NCBI RefSeq assembly: GCF_000317305.3
Contig: NC_023036.2
Location: 62,001 to 126,000, forward strand
DNA length: 64,000 bases
From: Mycolicibacterium neoaurum VKM Ac-1815D
GTDB taxonomy: Bacteria > Actinomycetota > Actinomycetes > Mycobacteriales > Mycobacteriaceae
Direction of reading: 5' to 3'
A model generated the notes under the pieces. That model was not told where the DNA came from, made no database searches, and saw nothing but the letters and a program-made list of their open reading frames with translations. This document shows positions 47,720 to 56,383 of the stretch, one piece after another. Position 1 is the stretch's first letter; every line of letters starts with the position of its first letter. A program made the translations under genes and the position numbers.

Positions 47720-48969
47720 GGTGTCAGTACCTCCGTACCTACGTAGGGCACCAGCGCCGGGGGCACCCGGACACTGCCGTCGGCCTGCTGGTGATTCTCC
47801 AGGATCGCCACCAGCCAGCGCGTTGTCGCCAGTGTGCCGTTCAGGGTCGCGGCGATCTGCGGTTTGCCGTTCTCGTCGCGGTAGCGGGTCGACAGCCGGC
47901 GGGCCTGGAACGTCGAACAATTCGATGTCGAGGTCAGCTCGCGGTAGGTGCTCTGGGTGGGAACCCATGCCTCACAGTCGTATTTGCGCGCCGCGGACGA
48001 GCCCAGGTCGCCGGCGGCGACGTCGATCACCCGGTAGGGCACCTCGATGGCCGCCAGCATCTCCCGCTGCCAGCCCAACAGCCGCTGATGCTCGGCTTCG
48101 GCATCCTCGGGGCGGCAGTAGACGAACGCCTCGACCTTGTCGAACTGGTGCACCCGGATGATGCCTCGGGTGTCCTTGCCGTAGCTGCCGGCTTCCCGGC
48201 GGAAACACGATGACCAGCCCGCGTAACGCTTGGGACCGTCGGAGAGGTCCAGGATCTCGTCGCTGTGATAGCCGGCCAGCGGCACCTCCGAGGTGCCGAC
48301 CAGATAGAGATCGTCATCGTCGAGGTGGTAGATCTCGTCGGCGTGCGAGCCCAGGAACCCGGTGCCCGCCATGACCTCCGGCCGCACCAGCACCGGAGGG
48401 ATCATCAGCGTGAAACCGTTCTCGGTGGCCAGCCGGACCGCCAACTGCAGCAGACCCAGCTGTAGGAGGGCGCCGCGGCCGGTCAGGAAGTAGAACCGCG
48501 AGCCCGATACCTTGGCGCCGCGTTCCATGTCGATCAGCCCCAGCGCCTCACCCAGCTCGAGGTGATCGCGAGGGCTTTCGATCTCGGCGGGTGTTCCCAC
48601 GGTGTCGAGGACCACGAAATCGTCCTCACCGCCGGCGGGCACCCCGTCGACGATGATGTTCGAGACCGCCATGTGGGCGGCGGTGAACGCCGCCTCCGTC
48701 TCCGCCTGGGCGGCCTCGGCGGACTTGACCTCGTCGGCCAGCTCCTTGGCGCGGGCCAACAGCGCGGGCCGTTCCTCCGCAGAGGCCTTGCCCACCGACT
48801 TGCTGGCTATCTTCTGATCGGCGCGCAGCGTGTCGGCGGCGGATACCGCCGCGCGCCGGGCGACGTCGGCGGCCAGCAGCGCGTCCACCAGGCCCGGGTC
48901 CTCCCCACGCGCACGCTGTGAGGCACGGACCCGATCGGGATCGTCACGGAGCAGCTTGAGGTCGATCAC
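47716..48969 (-). CDS. serS: Seryl-tRNA synthetase
   Basis: Class II aminoacyl-tRNA synthetase charging tRNA-Ser (and tRNA-Sec where present). The product has 417 residues (M. tuberculosis 419). The N-terminal coiled-coil arm (about 25-105) is rich in Ala and Glu. The catalytic core has motif 2 in [22 protein letters not shown] (split here as [12 protein letters not shown] and the following residues) and motif 3 in [17 protein letters not shown]. The GTG at 48969 ([14 protein letters not shown]) is the usual start; the open frame upstream is spurious. It is divergent from the septum-formation gene with a 113-base gap. Confidence 0.96.
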   Translation of the reverse strand: MIDLKLLRDDPDRVRASQRARGEDPGLVDALLAADVARRAAVSAADTLRADQKIASKSVGKASAEERPALLARAKELADEVKSAEAAQAETEAAFTAAHMAVSNIIVDGVPAGGEDDFVVLDTVGTPAEIESPRDHLELGEALGLIDMERGAKVSGSRFYFLTGRGALLQLGLLQLAVRLATENGFTLMIPPVLVRPEVMAGTGFLGSHADEIYHLDDDDLYLVGTSEVPLAGYHSDEILDLSDGPKRYAGWSSCFRREAGSYGKDTRGIIRVHQFDKVEAFVYCRPEDAEAEHQRLLGWQREMLAAIEVPYRVIDVAAGDLGSSAARKYDCEAWVPTQSTYRELTSTSNCSTFQARRLSTRYRDENGKPQIAATLNGTLATTRWLVAILENHQQADGSVRVPPALVPYVGTEVLTP

Positions 48970-49045
48970 GGCGGTAACCCTACTTGCGCCGTACGCAGCC
49001 AGAAAGCGCGGGCCACAACCACATAACATTACAACTGCATCACTT

Positions 49046-49071
49046 GTCACATGTCGTGACACGCCTGTCAC
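49046..49071. promoter_or_regulatory. Three evenly spaced GTCAC/GTGAC half-sites upstream of the septum-formation gene
   Basis: GTCAC (49046-49050), GTGAC (49056-49060) and GTCAC (49067-49071) alternate in orientation, 10 and 11 bases apart, about one helical turn. The last ends four bases before the GGGAGG ribosome-binding site (49075-49080). The layout suggests a regulator that represses or times expression; MtrA- or CRP-type proteins are candidates, neither proven. Confidence 0.4.
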
Positions 49072-49082
49072 AATGGGAGGCG

Positions 49083-50516
49083 ATGTCGCACCCACCCGAG
49101 GACGAGCCCGCCGCCGCGGAACCGTTTCCGATCGAGGCCCAGCCCTCGTCGAAATCGGATTCCCGCTGGCGCCGCGCGCTGTCGCTGAGCAACCCGCTGA
49201 GCCCGACCCGACGGGCGTTGCTGCTCACCGCACTCGGCGGCCTGATGATCGCCGGCGTCATCACGGTCCTTCCCGACACCGCCGCCGGTGGCCGGCTGGC
49301 CGGATTGAACACCGGCACCGGTGCGCTGGGCCTGCGCAGTAACAGCACGTTCGAGAAGGCCAAGGGCGGTGACTGCCTGAACTGGCCCGAACGCACCCCC
49401 GACGCCGCCCAGATCGTCGACTGCACCGCCGAGCATCGCTTCGAGGTGGCCGAGTCCGTCGATATGCGGACCTTCCCCGGCACCGAGTACGGCCCGGACG
49501 CCGCACCGCCGTCACCGGCCCGCATCCAACAGATCAGCCAAGAGCAATGCCAGAGCGCCGTGCAGCGTTATCTCGGCGACCGCTTCGACCCGAACGGACG
49601 GTTCACCGTCAGCCTGCTGTGGTCGGGCGAGAAGGCCTGGCGCCAGGCCGGCGAGCGGCGCATGCTGTGCGGTCTGCAGCTACCCGGCGCGAACAACCAG
49701 CAGCAGGCATTCCAGGGCAAGGTCGCCGATATCGACCAGTCCAAGGTGTGGCCCGCGGGCACCTGTCTCGGCATCGATCCGGCCACCAACCAGCCCACCG
49801 ACATCCCGGTCGACTGTGCGGGCCCGCACTCCCTCGAGGTCACCGGGTCGGTGAACCTGGCCGACAACTTCCCGCAGGGCCTGCCCGCCGAGGCCGATCA
49901 GGACACCTTCGTCAAGGACAACTGCGCACGGGTCACCGAGGCATACCTGGCACCGCTGGAACTGCGGACGACCACCCTGACGCTGGTCTACAGCACCATC
50001 GCGTTGCCGAGTTGGTCGGCGGGCAGCCGGCAGGTGTCCTGCAGCATCGGCGCGACACTGGGCAACGGCGGCTGGTCGACATTGCTCAACAGCGCCAAGG
50101 GGCCCCTGATGATCAACGGCCGGCCACCGGTGCCGCCGCCGGACATCCCCGACGAACGCCTGAGCATCCCGGCCATCCCGATGCCACCGGTGGACACCTC
50201 GTCGCAGATCACCTACGACCAGAGCGACAGCGGTAGCAGCTCCGGCGGGTCCGGCAGTGGCTCCGGCAGTGGGTCGACCGCGGACCAGACGCAGTCCAAC
50301 GAGCACCTGCCCGGGCAGCAGACCCAGGAGCCCACCCAGGCTCCGGCGACGGAGACACCCGCCGGCGGGAACACCTTCCTCAACGGTCCCCCCGTGCCGG
50401 CACCGCCGCCGCCGGGAGCGCCGCCGGCACCGGGAGCTCCGGTCGACGGCGCCGTGCCCCCGCCCGTGGTGCCCGAGCCCGTAGTCGGCCCGCCACCCGG
50501 ACCGCCGGTCCCCTGA
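49083..50516 (+). CDS. Membrane-anchored septum-formation-family protein (Rv3835 homologue)
   Basis: A 477-residue protein with a cytoplasmic Pro/Glu-rich N-terminus (1-45) and one membrane helix ([19 protein letters not shown], about 45-64). Two similar extracytoplasmic septum-formation-type domains follow. Each has paired Cys residues: [20 protein letters not shown] in the first and [20 protein letters not shown] in the second. The tail is low complexity, with Ser/Gly repeats and a Pro-rich end, suited to spanning the wall. The ATG at 49083 has GGGAGG just upstream. Exact function is unknown; the domain family is named for an effect on septum formation. It runs with the zincin gene 4 bases downstream. 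Confidence 0.82.
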   Translation: MSHPPEDEPAAAEPFPIEAQPSSKSDSRWRRALSLSNPLSPTRRALLLTALGGLMIAGVITVLPDTAAGGRLAGLNTGTGALGLRSNSTFEKAKGGDCLNWPERTPDAAQIVDCTAEHRFEVAESVDMRTFPGTEYGPDAAPPSPARIQQISQEQCQSAVQRYLGDRFDPNGRFTVSLLWSGEKAWRQAGERRMLCGLQLPGANNQQQAFQGKVADIDQSKVWPAGTCLGIDPATNQPTDIPVDCAGPHSLEVTGSVNLADNFPQGLPAEADQDTFVKDNCARVTEAYLAPLELRTTTLTLVYSTIALPSWSAGSRQVSCSIGATLGNGGWSTLLNSAKGPLMINGRPPVPPPDIPDERLSIPAIPMPPVDTSSQITYDQSDSGSSSGGSGSGSGSGSTADQTQSNEHLPGQQTQEPTQAPATETPAGGNTFLNGPPVPAPPPPGAPPAPGAPVDGAVPPPVVPEPVVGPPPGPPVP

Positions 50517-50520
50517 CCGC

Positions 50521-50871
50521 GTGCCGGTAACGATGAGCGCCCGGCGTTTCGAGGAACTCGTCTCCGATGCGCTCGACCTGATTCCCGCGGATCTGGCCAG
50601 GGCGGCCAACAACGTGGTGTTCCTGGTCGCCGACCGGCACCCCGAAGAACCCGATCTGCTCGGCCTCTACGAGGGCATCGCGCTGACCGAGCGTGACTCG
50701 ACCTATGCCGGCGCCCTGCCCGATGCGATCACGATCTATCGCGATGCGCTGCTGGAGATGTGCGCCTCCGAGGACGAGGTCGTCGAGGAAGTGGCCATCA
50801 CGGTGGTCCACGAGTTGGCCCACCACTTCGGGATCGACGACGAGCGACTGCACGAACTGGGCTGGGGCTAG
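50521..50871 (+). CDS. Minimal zincin metallopeptidase (Rv3836 homologue)
   Basis: A 116-residue protein of the small DUF/zincin metallopeptidase group. The zinc motif HELAHHFGIDDERLHELGW near the C-terminus has two His ligands, the catalytic Glu and a downstream Asp/His pair typical of this family. No signal peptide is seen, so it should be cytoplasmic. The substrate is unknown. GTG at 50521 is given; an ATG at 50533 is equally possible and would remove four residues. It begins four bases after the stop of the septum-formation gene. Confidence 0.88.
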   Translation: MPVTMSARRFEELVSDALDLIPADLARAANNVVFLVADRHPEEPDLLGLYEGIALTERDSTYAGALPDAITIYRDALLEMCASEDEVVEEVAITVVHELAHHFGIDDERLHELGWG

Positions 50872-50915
50872 CGTGGGAACCGCCCGCTGTCGGTGGGCAG
50901 TGGGACACTGGTCAG

Positions 50916-51131
50916 ATGAGCGGGATCTGTCGTGACTGCGAAGCAGAACATGAGCACTGCCACGGCACCGTGATCGTGCACATCGGCCTCCGCCCGGAAT
51001 GCACGGAACCGGATTGCCGCAGCCCGGAAGTGGCGCACACCTTCACCATCGACTGCTTCGCCGTCGGTTGCGAATGTGTCGAGGACCGCGCCGCTCAGCC
51101 CATCGGGCCCGCGTCGGCCTCGGCTTCCTGA
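50916..51131 (+). CDS. Small Cys-rich hypothetical protein
   Basis: A 71-residue protein starting at the ATG at 50916. It has paired cysteines and histidines: ICRDCEAEHEHCHG near the N-terminus, then ECTEPDC and IDCFAVGCEC. The spacing CxxC followed by HxHCH suggests binding of zinc or another metal, or a redox role. Codon use and a clear coding pattern up to the stop support it. The 3' 37 bases overlap the convergent gpm2 gene. It follows the zincin gene by 44 bases and may belong to the same transcript. I do not recognise a named family. Confidence 0.65.
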   Translation: MSGICRDCEAEHEHCHGTVIVHIGLRPECTEPDCRSPEVAHTFTIDCFAVGCECVEDRAAQPIGPASASAS

Positions 51132-51778
51132 GCGTCCGGTTGCGCCGCCACGGTGAACGGCGGCGTCGCCGCGCCCCACTGCACGCAGCTCCAGCGGCCG
51201 TCGGTGATGGGGCTGAGCACCACGCATTCGGTGTTGCTCAGGTGATTCTCCAGCGCGAATGTCGGGTCGACACCGGCCAGGGCCGCCGCCACCAGCCGGA
51301 TCGCGGCCCCATGGCTGACCACCAAAATGTCCTCGGTCCGACGCCGGTCGTCGAGATGGCGCAGCCGCAGCTCCGTGAGCACCGGGACCATCCGGTCCAG
51401 CACCTGCCTGCCGGTCTCGCCGCCCGGTACCGGGACATCGAGGTCGCCGCCGTGCCAACGCCGGTACACCGCCTCGAACGCGTCGATCGCGGCGTCGTCG
51501 TTGCGGTTCTCCAGGTCGCCGACCTGCACCTCGTGGATACCGTCGAACTGATGGGTCGGCAGTTCCAGTCCGGCGGCGATACCGGCCGCGGTCTCGCGGG
51601 CTCTGGTCGCCACCGAGTGCGCCACCATTCCCACCGGGTGTGACCAGCTCTGGCCGAATCTGCGCGCCTGCTGATGCCCGAGGTCGGTCAACGCGGCCCC
51701 GGGCGGACGCGTGTCCAGGCGGCGTTCGACGTTTCCATGGGACTGGCCGTGCCGCACCAGCACCAGGCGCCCCGTCAT
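51095..51778 (-). CDS. gpm2: Histidine-phosphatase / phosphoglycerate-mutase-like protein
   Basis: Homologue of Rv3837c, named gpm2. The 227-residue protein belongs to the branch-2 histidine phosphatases: VLVRHGQSHGN (RHG motif, His11 phosphorylated) at residues 5-15, TDLGHQQARRFG, ATRARETAAG, and VVSHGAAIRLVAAAL with the second catalytic His. It may be a cofactor-dependent phosphatase and not a glycolytic mutase. The ATG overlaps the pheA stop by four bases, so it is co-translated with prephenate dehydratase; the reason is not known. Confidence 0.88.
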   Translation of the reverse strand: MTGRLVLVRHGQSHGNVERRLDTRPPGAALTDLGHQQARRFGQSWSHPVGMVAHSVATRARETAAGIAAGLELPTHQFDGIHEVQVGDLENRNDDAAIDAFEAVYRRWHGGDLDVPVPGGETGRQVLDRMVPVLTELRLRHLDDRRRTEDILVVSHGAAIRLVAAALAGVDPTFALENHLSNTECVVLSPITDGRWSCVQWGAATPPFTVAAQPDAQEAEADAGPMG

Positions 51779-52689
51779 GCCGATCCTCCCGTCCGAAGTT
51801 GTGCCAACCAGCGACCCGCCTCGTCCGCCTGCGGGGGCAAGGCGCCGACCGCGGCACCGGTGGGCCAGGAACCCAGGAACCGCACCTCGGCGCAGCGCCG
51901 GTGCAATGCCATGAGGGCATCGCCGACTGCCTCGTCCTCGAGGTGTCCCACCCAGTCCAGGAAGAACTTGTAGGTGCCCAATTCGGTTCGGGTGGGCCGT
52001 GATTCGATGCGGGTCAAGTCGATGTCGCGGACCGAGAGCTCGGTCATCGCCGCGACGAGCGCGCCGGGGACGTTGTCCAACCGCAGCACCACCGAGGTCC
52101 GGTCGGCGCCGGTGCGGGCAGGCGGCGGGCCCGCAGGCCCGACGAGGACGAAGCGGGTCCGCGCATTGGGCTCGTCGACCACACCCACGGCGAGTTCGGC
52201 CAACCCATAGCGACGGGCGGCCAGAGCCGTGCTGACCCCCGCATCGGCGTGACCGCCGGCGACATCCTTGGCTGCCGCGGCGTTGGAGTTGGCAGGCACG
52301 ATCTGGGCGTCGGGCAACTCGGCGGACAACCAGCCGCGCACCTGGGCCGCCGCCACCGGGAACGCCGCGACGGTCTTGATCTGCTCGACAGAGGTGTCGG
52401 ATCGGGTGACGATACTGAACGCAACGTCCAACGTGTGCTCGGCGAATATCTGCAACGGCGAGCCGACGGCCAGACCGTCCAGCGTCGGCAACACCGATCC
52501 CTCGATCGAGTTCTCGATCGGCACGCAGGCGTAGTCGGCGACACCTTCCCGAACGGCCTCAAGCGCAGCGGCGGGGCTGGTCTGGGGCATGGGCTCGACA
52601 TCGCCGGGTATGGCGCCGGACCCGGCCAGCGCGAGCAGGGCCGCCTCGGTGAACGTCCCCTCCGGCCCGAGGTAGGCGATGCGTGGCAC
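51775..52689 (-). CDS. pheA: Prephenate dehydratase PheA
   Basis: Converts prephenate to phenylpyruvate in phenylalanine synthesis. The protein has 304 residues (M. tuberculosis 321). The catalytic domain starts at RIAYLGPEGTFTEAALLAL and includes PIENSIEGSV and the NARTRFVLVG stretch with the TRF motif. The C-terminal ACT domain, which binds phenylalanine for feedback control, has VPGALVAAMTEL, ESRPTRTELGTYKFFLDWVGH. The ATG at 52689 is unambiguous. It is divergent from the DUF2470 gene, with an IdeR box in the 113-base gap. Confidence 0.95.
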   Translation of the reverse strand: MPRIAYLGPEGTFTEAALLALAGSGAIPGDVEPMPQTSPAAALEAVREGVADYACVPIENSIEGSVLPTLDGLAVGSPLQIFAEHTLDVAFSIVTRSDTSVEQIKTVAAFPVAAAQVRGWLSAELPDAQIVPANSNAAAAKDVAGGHADAGVSTALAARRYGLAELAVGVVDEPNARTRFVLVGPAGPPPARTGADRTSVVLRLDNVPGALVAAMTELSVRDIDLTRIESRPTRTELGTYKFFLDWVGHLEDEAVGDALMALHRRCAEVRFLGSWPTGAAVGALPPQADEAGRWLAQLRTGGSA

Positions 52690-52766
52690 GCCCCAACACT
52701 ATCGGGCCGGGGGTTGGCGGCCACTACGCCGAGAGCAAAACCTTGCGCAGTTCGGGCGATATGTAG

Positions 52767-52785
52767 TTAAGTAAGGCTTACCTCA
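52767..52785 (+). promoter_or_regulatory. IdeR (iron box) upstream of the DUF2470 gene
   Basis: TTAAGTAAGGCTTACCTCA matches 15 of 19 bases of the IdeR consensus TTAGGTTAGGCTAACCTAA. It is a good palindrome, and ends 17 bases before the ATG at 52803, a position that would block transcription when iron is ample. The M. tuberculosis homologue Rv3839 is an IdeR-regulated gene. Confidence 0.8.
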
Positions 52786-52802
52786 CTAAGGGAAGGTGGC
52801 AG

Positions 52803-53609
52803 ATGACTGTGACGGCGCCGACCACAGCCGAACGGATCCGCAGCGCATGCGCACGGGCCGGCGGGGCGATGCTGGCCGTGGAGGGATTCAACGGACCCAC
52901 GTCCATCGAGCCGATCGCCACCCCGGTGCACCACCTGCTCGCCGACGGGTCGTTCGCCATCACGGTTCCGGCCGACGGGTTGATCACCGGCATGGCGGTC
53001 TCGGCCGGATCGGCGGGCATCCAAGCCGTCCTGGAGATGACCGACTACGCACCCCTGCCCCTGCGCGAACCGGTGCGCGCGCTGGTGTGGATTCGTGGAC
53101 GGATGTTCCTGGTACCCGACGCCGAAGTCGCGCCCATGTTGGACGTGATCGCCACCGAGAATCCCAATCCCGCTCTCCTACAGGTGAACACCGGCCTCGG
53201 TGGTCGTGACGACGAGACCCCGTACGCGCTGGCGCGCCTGGAGATCGAATCGGTCGTGGTGGCCGATTCGACCGGTGCGGAGTCTGTCGGCCTCGGCGCC
53301 CTTCTCGCGGCCGATCCCGACCCGTTCTGCGGCCTGGAATCGTGTTGGCTGCGCCACCTCGAATCTGCACACCGCGACGTGGTCGACCGACTGGCCGACC
53401 GACTGCCGCACACCCTGCGCAGCGGCCGGGTCCGGCCGTTGGGCCTGGACCGCTACGGTGTGCAGCTGCGTGTCGAGGACGCCTCCGGTGATCACGACGT
53501 ACGCCTGCCGTTCGCCAAACCCGTCGATGACGTGACCGGACTCAGCCAGGCCATCCGGGTGCTGATGGGCTGCCCGTTCCTCAACGGGCTGCGCGCACGC
53601 CGCATCTGA
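52803..53609 (+). CDS. DUF2470 domain protein, iron-regulated (Rv3839 homologue)
   Basis: A 268-residue cytoplasmic protein. The N-terminal two-thirds resemble a flavin-reductase-like or haem-handling split barrel (GSFAITVPADGLITGMAVS, RGRMFLVPDAEV). The C-terminal DUF2470 domain includes HLESAHRDVVDRLADRLP, RPLGLDRYGVQLRVED and VRLPFAKPVDDVTGLSQAIRVLMG. In other bacteria DUF2470 accompanies haem-utilisation and haem-oxygenase-like proteins. The IdeR box upstream points to a role in iron limitation. The ATG at 52803 follows AAGGGAAGG. Confidence 0.85.
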   Translation: MTVTAPTTAERIRSACARAGGAMLAVEGFNGPTSIEPIATPVHHLLADGSFAITVPADGLITGMAVSAGSAGIQAVLEMTDYAPLPLREPVRALVWIRGRMFLVPDAEVAPMLDVIATENPNPALLQVNTGLGGRDDETPYALARLEIESVVVADSTGAESVGLGALLAADPDPFCGLESCWLRHLESAHRDVVDRLADRLPHTLRSGRVRPLGLDRYGVQLRVEDASGDHDVRLPFAKPVDDVTGLSQAIRVLMGCPFLNGLRARRI

Positions 53610-53627
53610 TCCGTCTAGCCTGGCGCG

Positions 53628-54395
53628 GTGACCGGTCCGTCCCTGCCGAGCGAACATCTGCCGCCGCGCACCATCCGCCTCGAGATCGGCGTCGTGCTGG
53701 CGGTCACCTTCGGGTTGAGCGCGTACACCGCGTCGCTGCGCCTGATCGAGGCGGCGCTGCTGGGGCTGAGCGGTCAGACGGTCACCCTCAACGAACGCCG
53801 ATCGCCGTTCGACCTGATCGACCTCGGACTCAACATCGCCTCGTTCGCGCAACTCATAGCATGGGGCGCGCTGGCTCTATACCTGTTGTGGCGCAGCGGT
53901 TATGGACCCGCCTCGATCGGACTCGACAGATTCCGGATACACCCCGACCTGACCGGCGGACTCGGCCTCGCCGCATTGATCGGGCTGCCCGGGCTCGCCC
54001 TGTACATCGGTGCCCGGCTGCTGGGCCTCAGCGCCGCCGTCGAACCTGCCGAGATCAACGACACCTGGTGGCGGATTCCGCTGCTGCTGGCCATCGCATT
54101 CGCCAACGGCTGGGCCGAGGAGATCGTCGTCGTGGCCTTCCTCATCACCCGCCTGCAGCAGCTACGCATCACACCCGCCGTCGCGCTGGTCATCTCGGCG
54201 CTGCTGCGCGGCACCTACCACCTGTATCAGGGCTACAGCGCCGGGCTGGGCAATATCGTCATGGGCCTGGTGTTCGGCTATGTCTGGCTGCGAACCGGTC
54301 GGCTGTGGCCGTTGATCGTCGCGCACGGGCTCATCGACGCGGTGGCCTTCGTCGGCTACTCATTGGCCGCCGACGAGCTGGATTGGTTGGGCTGA
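53628..54395 (+). CDS. CPBP-family intramembrane glutamic/metalloprotease
   Basis: A 255-residue membrane protein with about seven hydrophobic helices. The ABI/CPBP motifs are present: WAEEIVVVAFLITRLQQL (EE pair and the later Arg), RGTYHLYQGYSAGLGN (second motif with His) and IVAHGLIDAVAF (third motif with His and Asp). Such proteases cut within the membrane; some act in peptide maturation or immunity, but no substrate is visible here. The GTG at 53628 is 18 bases after the DUF2470 stop, so the two are probably co-transcribed under IdeR control. Confidence 0.85.
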   Translation: MTGPSLPSEHLPPRTIRLEIGVVLAVTFGLSAYTASLRLIEAALLGLSGQTVTLNERRSPFDLIDLGLNIASFAQLIAWGALALYLLWRSGYGPASIGLDRFRIHPDLTGGLGLAALIGLPGLALYIGARLLGLSAAVEPAEINDTWWRIPLLLAIAFANGWAEEIVVVAFLITRLQQLRITPAVALVISALLRGTYHLYQGYSAGLGNIVMGLVFGYVWLRTGRLWPLIVAHGLIDAVAFVGYSLAADELDWLG

Positions 54396-54425
54396 GATCG
54401 TCGCGGTGAGCGCTACATTCGCAGA

Positions 54426-55697
54426 GTGAACTCCGACCGGTCGCCGCGCGAACCCGCGCCGGAGATCCGCCGCCGCTCAGGCCACCGGCCGCCACCGACA
54501 TGGCCACCGAATCCGGCGACGCCGCCGCCGCGCATGCCACCGCCACCCACCCCACGCGCGGCTCCGCCACCCACCCCACGTACGGCTCCGCCACCCACCC
54601 CACGCGCGGCTCCGCCACCCACCCCACGTGCGGCTCCGCCGCAGCGGCGCACGGTGCCACCTCCCCCGGTGCGCAGGCAGCCCGCCCCGCGACCGGCCGC
54701 CCCACCACCACCGGTCACGCAAACCCGCCGCCCGCGCCGAGCCCGCCGATGGGGAGCCATCCTGGCCGCCATCCTGATCGTGCTGGCCAGCGCCGCCGTC
54801 GGCGGCACGCTGTGGCTGGACTCCGCGCTGCAACGCATCGCCGCGCTGCCCGACTATCCCGATCGGCCACCGGCCGGTCGTGGCACCACCTGGCTGCTGG
54901 TCGGCTCGGACAGCAGACAGGAACTGTCGGTCGACGAGCAGAACACCCTGGCCACCGGCGGTGACGTCGGCAACGGGCGCACCGACACCGTGCTGCTGCT
55001 GCACATCGGCGGGCTGTTCGGTGGAGCCTCACCCACCCTGGTGTCGCTGCCCAGGGACTCCTATGTCTCGATACCGGGGTACGGCCAGGACAAATTGAAT
55101 GCCGCCTACGCGCTGGGCGGGGCACCGCTTCTGGTGCAGACCGTCGAACAGGCCACCGGTATCAGGCTCGATCACTACGCCGAGGTCGGTTTCGGGGGAT
55201 TCGCCCAGCTGGTGGATGCGGTCGGCGGGGTGACGATGTGCCCCGCCGAGCCGATCACCGACCCGCTCGCCGGTATCGACCTGCCCGCCGGGTGCCAGGA
55301 ACTCGACGGCCGCAACGCGCTGGGATTCGTCCGGTCCCGCGCCACCCCGCGCGCGGATCTGGACCGGATGATCAACCAGCGCGCGTTCATGTCCGCCCTG
55401 CTGAAACGCGCGACCAGTCCCTCCGTGCTGCTCAATCCACTGCGCTGGTACCCGATGGTCGACGCGGCGGCCGACGCCGTCAGCGTCGACAAGGACGGTC
55501 ACATCTGGGATCTGGCGCGGCTCGGCTGGGCCCTACAGGACGACCCCACCACGACGACGGTGCCGATCGCGGAGTACACGACCAGCGATGTCGGGTCCAT
55601 CGTCGTCTGGGACAGTGCGGCGGCCGAGCGGCTTTTCGCGGCGCTGGCCGCCGACGCCGCGGTGCCTGCCGACGTGCTGAACACCGACCAACCCTGA
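54426..55697 (+). CDS. LytR-CpsA-Psr (LCP) family ligase
   Basis: LCP phosphotransferases attach glycopolymers, such as arabinogalactan, to peptidoglycan. The 423-residue protein has a very Pro-rich cytoplasmic N-terminus (about 1-105), one membrane helix (WGAILAAILIVLASAAVGGTLWL) and an extracytoplasmic LCP domain. The LCP domain shows WLLVGSDSR, RTDTVLLLHIGG, SLPRDSYVSIPGYGQDKLNAAYALGG, and FVRSRATPRADLDRMINQRAF with the Arg residues that bind the pyrophosphate. A full-length LCP protein is encoded here; the M. tuberculosis gene at this place (Rv3840) is recalled to be much shorter. The GTG at 54426 was chosen for lack of another start before the repeat. Confidence 0.88.
   Translation: MNSDRSPREPAPEIRRRSGHRPPPTWPPNPATPPPRMPPPPTPRAAPPPTPRTAPPPTPRAAPPPTPRAAPPQRRTVPPPPVRRQPAPRPAAPPPPVTQTRRPRRARRWGAILAAILIVLASAAVGGTLWLDSALQRIAALPDYPDRPPAGRGTTWLLVGSDSRQELSVDEQNTLATGGDVGNGRTDTVLLLHIGGLFGGASPTLVSLPRDSYVSIPGYGQDKLNAAYALGGAPLLVQTVEQATGIRLDHYAEVGFGGFAQLVDAVGGVTMCPAEPITDPLAGIDLPAGCQELDGRNALGFVRSRATPRADLDRMINQRAFMSALLKRATSPSVLLNPLRWYPMVDAAADAVSVDKDGHIWDLARLGWALQDDPTTTTVPIAEYTTSDVGSIVVWDSAAAERLFAALAADAAVPADVLNTDQP
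54540..54635 (+). repeat. 24-base tandem repeat, four copies, in the LCP gene
   Basis: Four consecutive units encode PPPTPR(A/T)A (residues 39-70). Units differ by at most a few bases, and the length keeps the frame. They lengthen the cytoplasmic Pro-rich arm before the membrane helix. Confidence 0.85.
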
Positions 55698-55744
55698 CCG
55701 TTCCAGCAAACTTTTTCGCCACCCTGTAACCGCCATCACAGCGC

Positions 55745-55780
55745 TTAGGAGTGGCTAACCTGAATAAGGTTCACCTTGGG
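55745..55780 (+). promoter_or_regulatory. IdeR box(es) upstream of bfrB
   Basis: TTAGGAGTGGCTAACCTGA (55745-55763) matches the IdeR consensus at most positions. Immediately after it, AAGGTTCACCTT gives a second, weaker palindrome (to about 55780). IdeR with iron activates bfrB in M. tuberculosis through tandem boxes upstream of the promoter; the distance of 36-71 bases to the ATG fits that arrangement only if the start site is close to the gene. Confidence 0.75.
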
Positions 55781-55815
55781 TGACACGCCCTCTGACCTGG
55801 GCTATCTTGGTGATC

Positions 55816-56361
55816 ATGACCGACGCAACCACACTCGAAACCAAGTTCAACAGCCTCCTGCGTGAGCAAATCCGCAGTGAATTCACCGCGTCGCAGCAGT
55901 ACATCGCCATCGCCGTCTACTTCGACGGATCCGACCTGCCGAGGCTCGCTGCGCACTTCTACGGACAGGCCGTCGAGGAACGCAATCACGCCATGATGCT
56001 GGTGCAGTACCTCCTCGACCGTGATGTCGACGTCGAGATCCCCGGCGTGGACTCCGTCCTCAACAGCTTCGAGACTCCGGCCCAGGCCCTGCGCCTGGCA
56101 TTGGAGCAGGAACGCTCCGTCACCGAACAGGTGTCCCGGCTGGCCAGCGTCGCCCGCGACGAGGGCGACTACCTGGGTGAGCAGTTCATGCAGTGGTTCC
56201 TCAAGGAGCAGGTCGAAGAGGTCGCCACGATGACCACTCTGGTGCGGATTGCCGAGCGAGCCGGCTCGAACCTGTTCCATCTGGAGGATTTCGTGGCCCG
56301 CGAGCTGAGCACCGCCGCTGCCGACCCGAGCGCACCGAAGGCCGCGGGCGGCAATCTCTGA
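55816..56361 (+). CDS. bfrB: Ferritin BfrB
   Basis: Iron-storage ferritin that oxidises Fe(II) and stores Fe(III) in a 24-subunit shell, protecting against iron-driven oxidative damage. The product has 181 residues, the same as in M. tuberculosis. The four-helix bundle shows the ferroxidase ligands: Glu in LREQIRSEFTASQQY, Glu-Glu-His in QAVEERNHAMM, Glu in ALEQERSVTEQ and Glu/Gln in FLKEQVEEVATM. No haem-ligand Met pattern of a bacterioferritin was seen. The ATG at 55816 (MTDATTLETKF) is preferred; a GTG two codons upstream is possible. IdeR boxes lie upstream. Confidence 0.95.
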   Translation: MTDATTLETKFNSLLREQIRSEFTASQQYIAIAVYFDGSDLPRLAAHFYGQAVEERNHAMMLVQYLLDRDVDVEIPGVDSVLNSFETPAQALRLALEQERSVTEQVSRLASVARDEGDYLGEQFMQWFLKEQVEEVATMTTLVRIAERAGSNLFHLEDFVARELSTAAADPSAPKAAGGNL

Positions 56362-56383
56362 CGGTTACCTCCCGTCCGGTGAG

